Positions 6,400-6,400 of a stretch of 6,400 nt of DNA are shown piece by piece. The stretch lies in the NCBI GenBank assembly GCA_020200195.1, contig JAIVJE010000344.1, positions 1 to 6,400 of the forward strand, in the 5' to 3' direction. Source of the DNA: Acidobacteriota bacterium (GTDB lineage: Bacteria; Acidobacteriota; Vicinamibacteria; Vicinamibacterales; 2-12-FULL-66-21). The translations under genes and the position numbers were made by a program. The first letter of the stretch is position 1, and each line of letters starts with the position of its first letter. The notes below the pieces were generated by a model. That model did no database searches, was not told the DNA's origin, and was given only the letters and a program-made list of their open reading frames with translations.

Positions 6400-6400
6400 C

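Overview
The window is GC-rich, densely coded DNA from what looks like a member of the Acidobacteriota, perhaps the Vicinamibacteria. The reasons are an orphan FtsX/MacB-type permease of the kind highly duplicated in that phylum, a DUF5777-type beta-barrel protein, and short Cys-polyGly lipoproteins with a cupredoxin-like fold. The assignment rests on remembered family distributions, not on a search.

Layout. Positions 2-505 hold the 3' part of a secreted cupredoxin-like protein with a C-terminal carboxypeptidase-regulatory-like domain. It overlaps by ATGA with a membrane histidine kinase (502-2295), which overlaps by ATGA with an NtrC-type sigma-54-dependent response regulator (2292-3656). 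These three genes form one tight operon. A 139-base intergenic region follows (3657-3795). It holds a perfect 14-base palindrome, further inverted copies of a CTTTACC-like half-site, a good candidate -24/-12 (sigma-54) promoter and a strong Shine-Dalgarno sequence. Next come a cupredoxin-like lipoprotein (3796-4239), a DUF5777-type outer-membrane barrel protein (about 4253-5101) and a second cupredoxin-like lipoprotein (5175-5543) that is a clear paralogue of the first. A converging permease gene (5554-6399, minus strand) runs off the right edge.

How the genes may work together (inference). A copper- or redox-related periplasmic protein is co-expressed with a sensor kinase. Its sigma-54 activator lies directly upstream of a sigma-54-like promoter that would drive a lipoprotein and barrel pair. 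This suggests a self-contained circuit in which an envelope signal switches on two or three surface proteins with Cys/His metal-site motifs. The two lipoproteins share a conserved HxxHTxCP plus CGFHDH signature. One keeps an amicyanin-spaced Cys-His-Met triad, and the other has Glu where the Met would be.

No RNA genes, CRISPR arrays, insertion sequences or attachment sites were seen.
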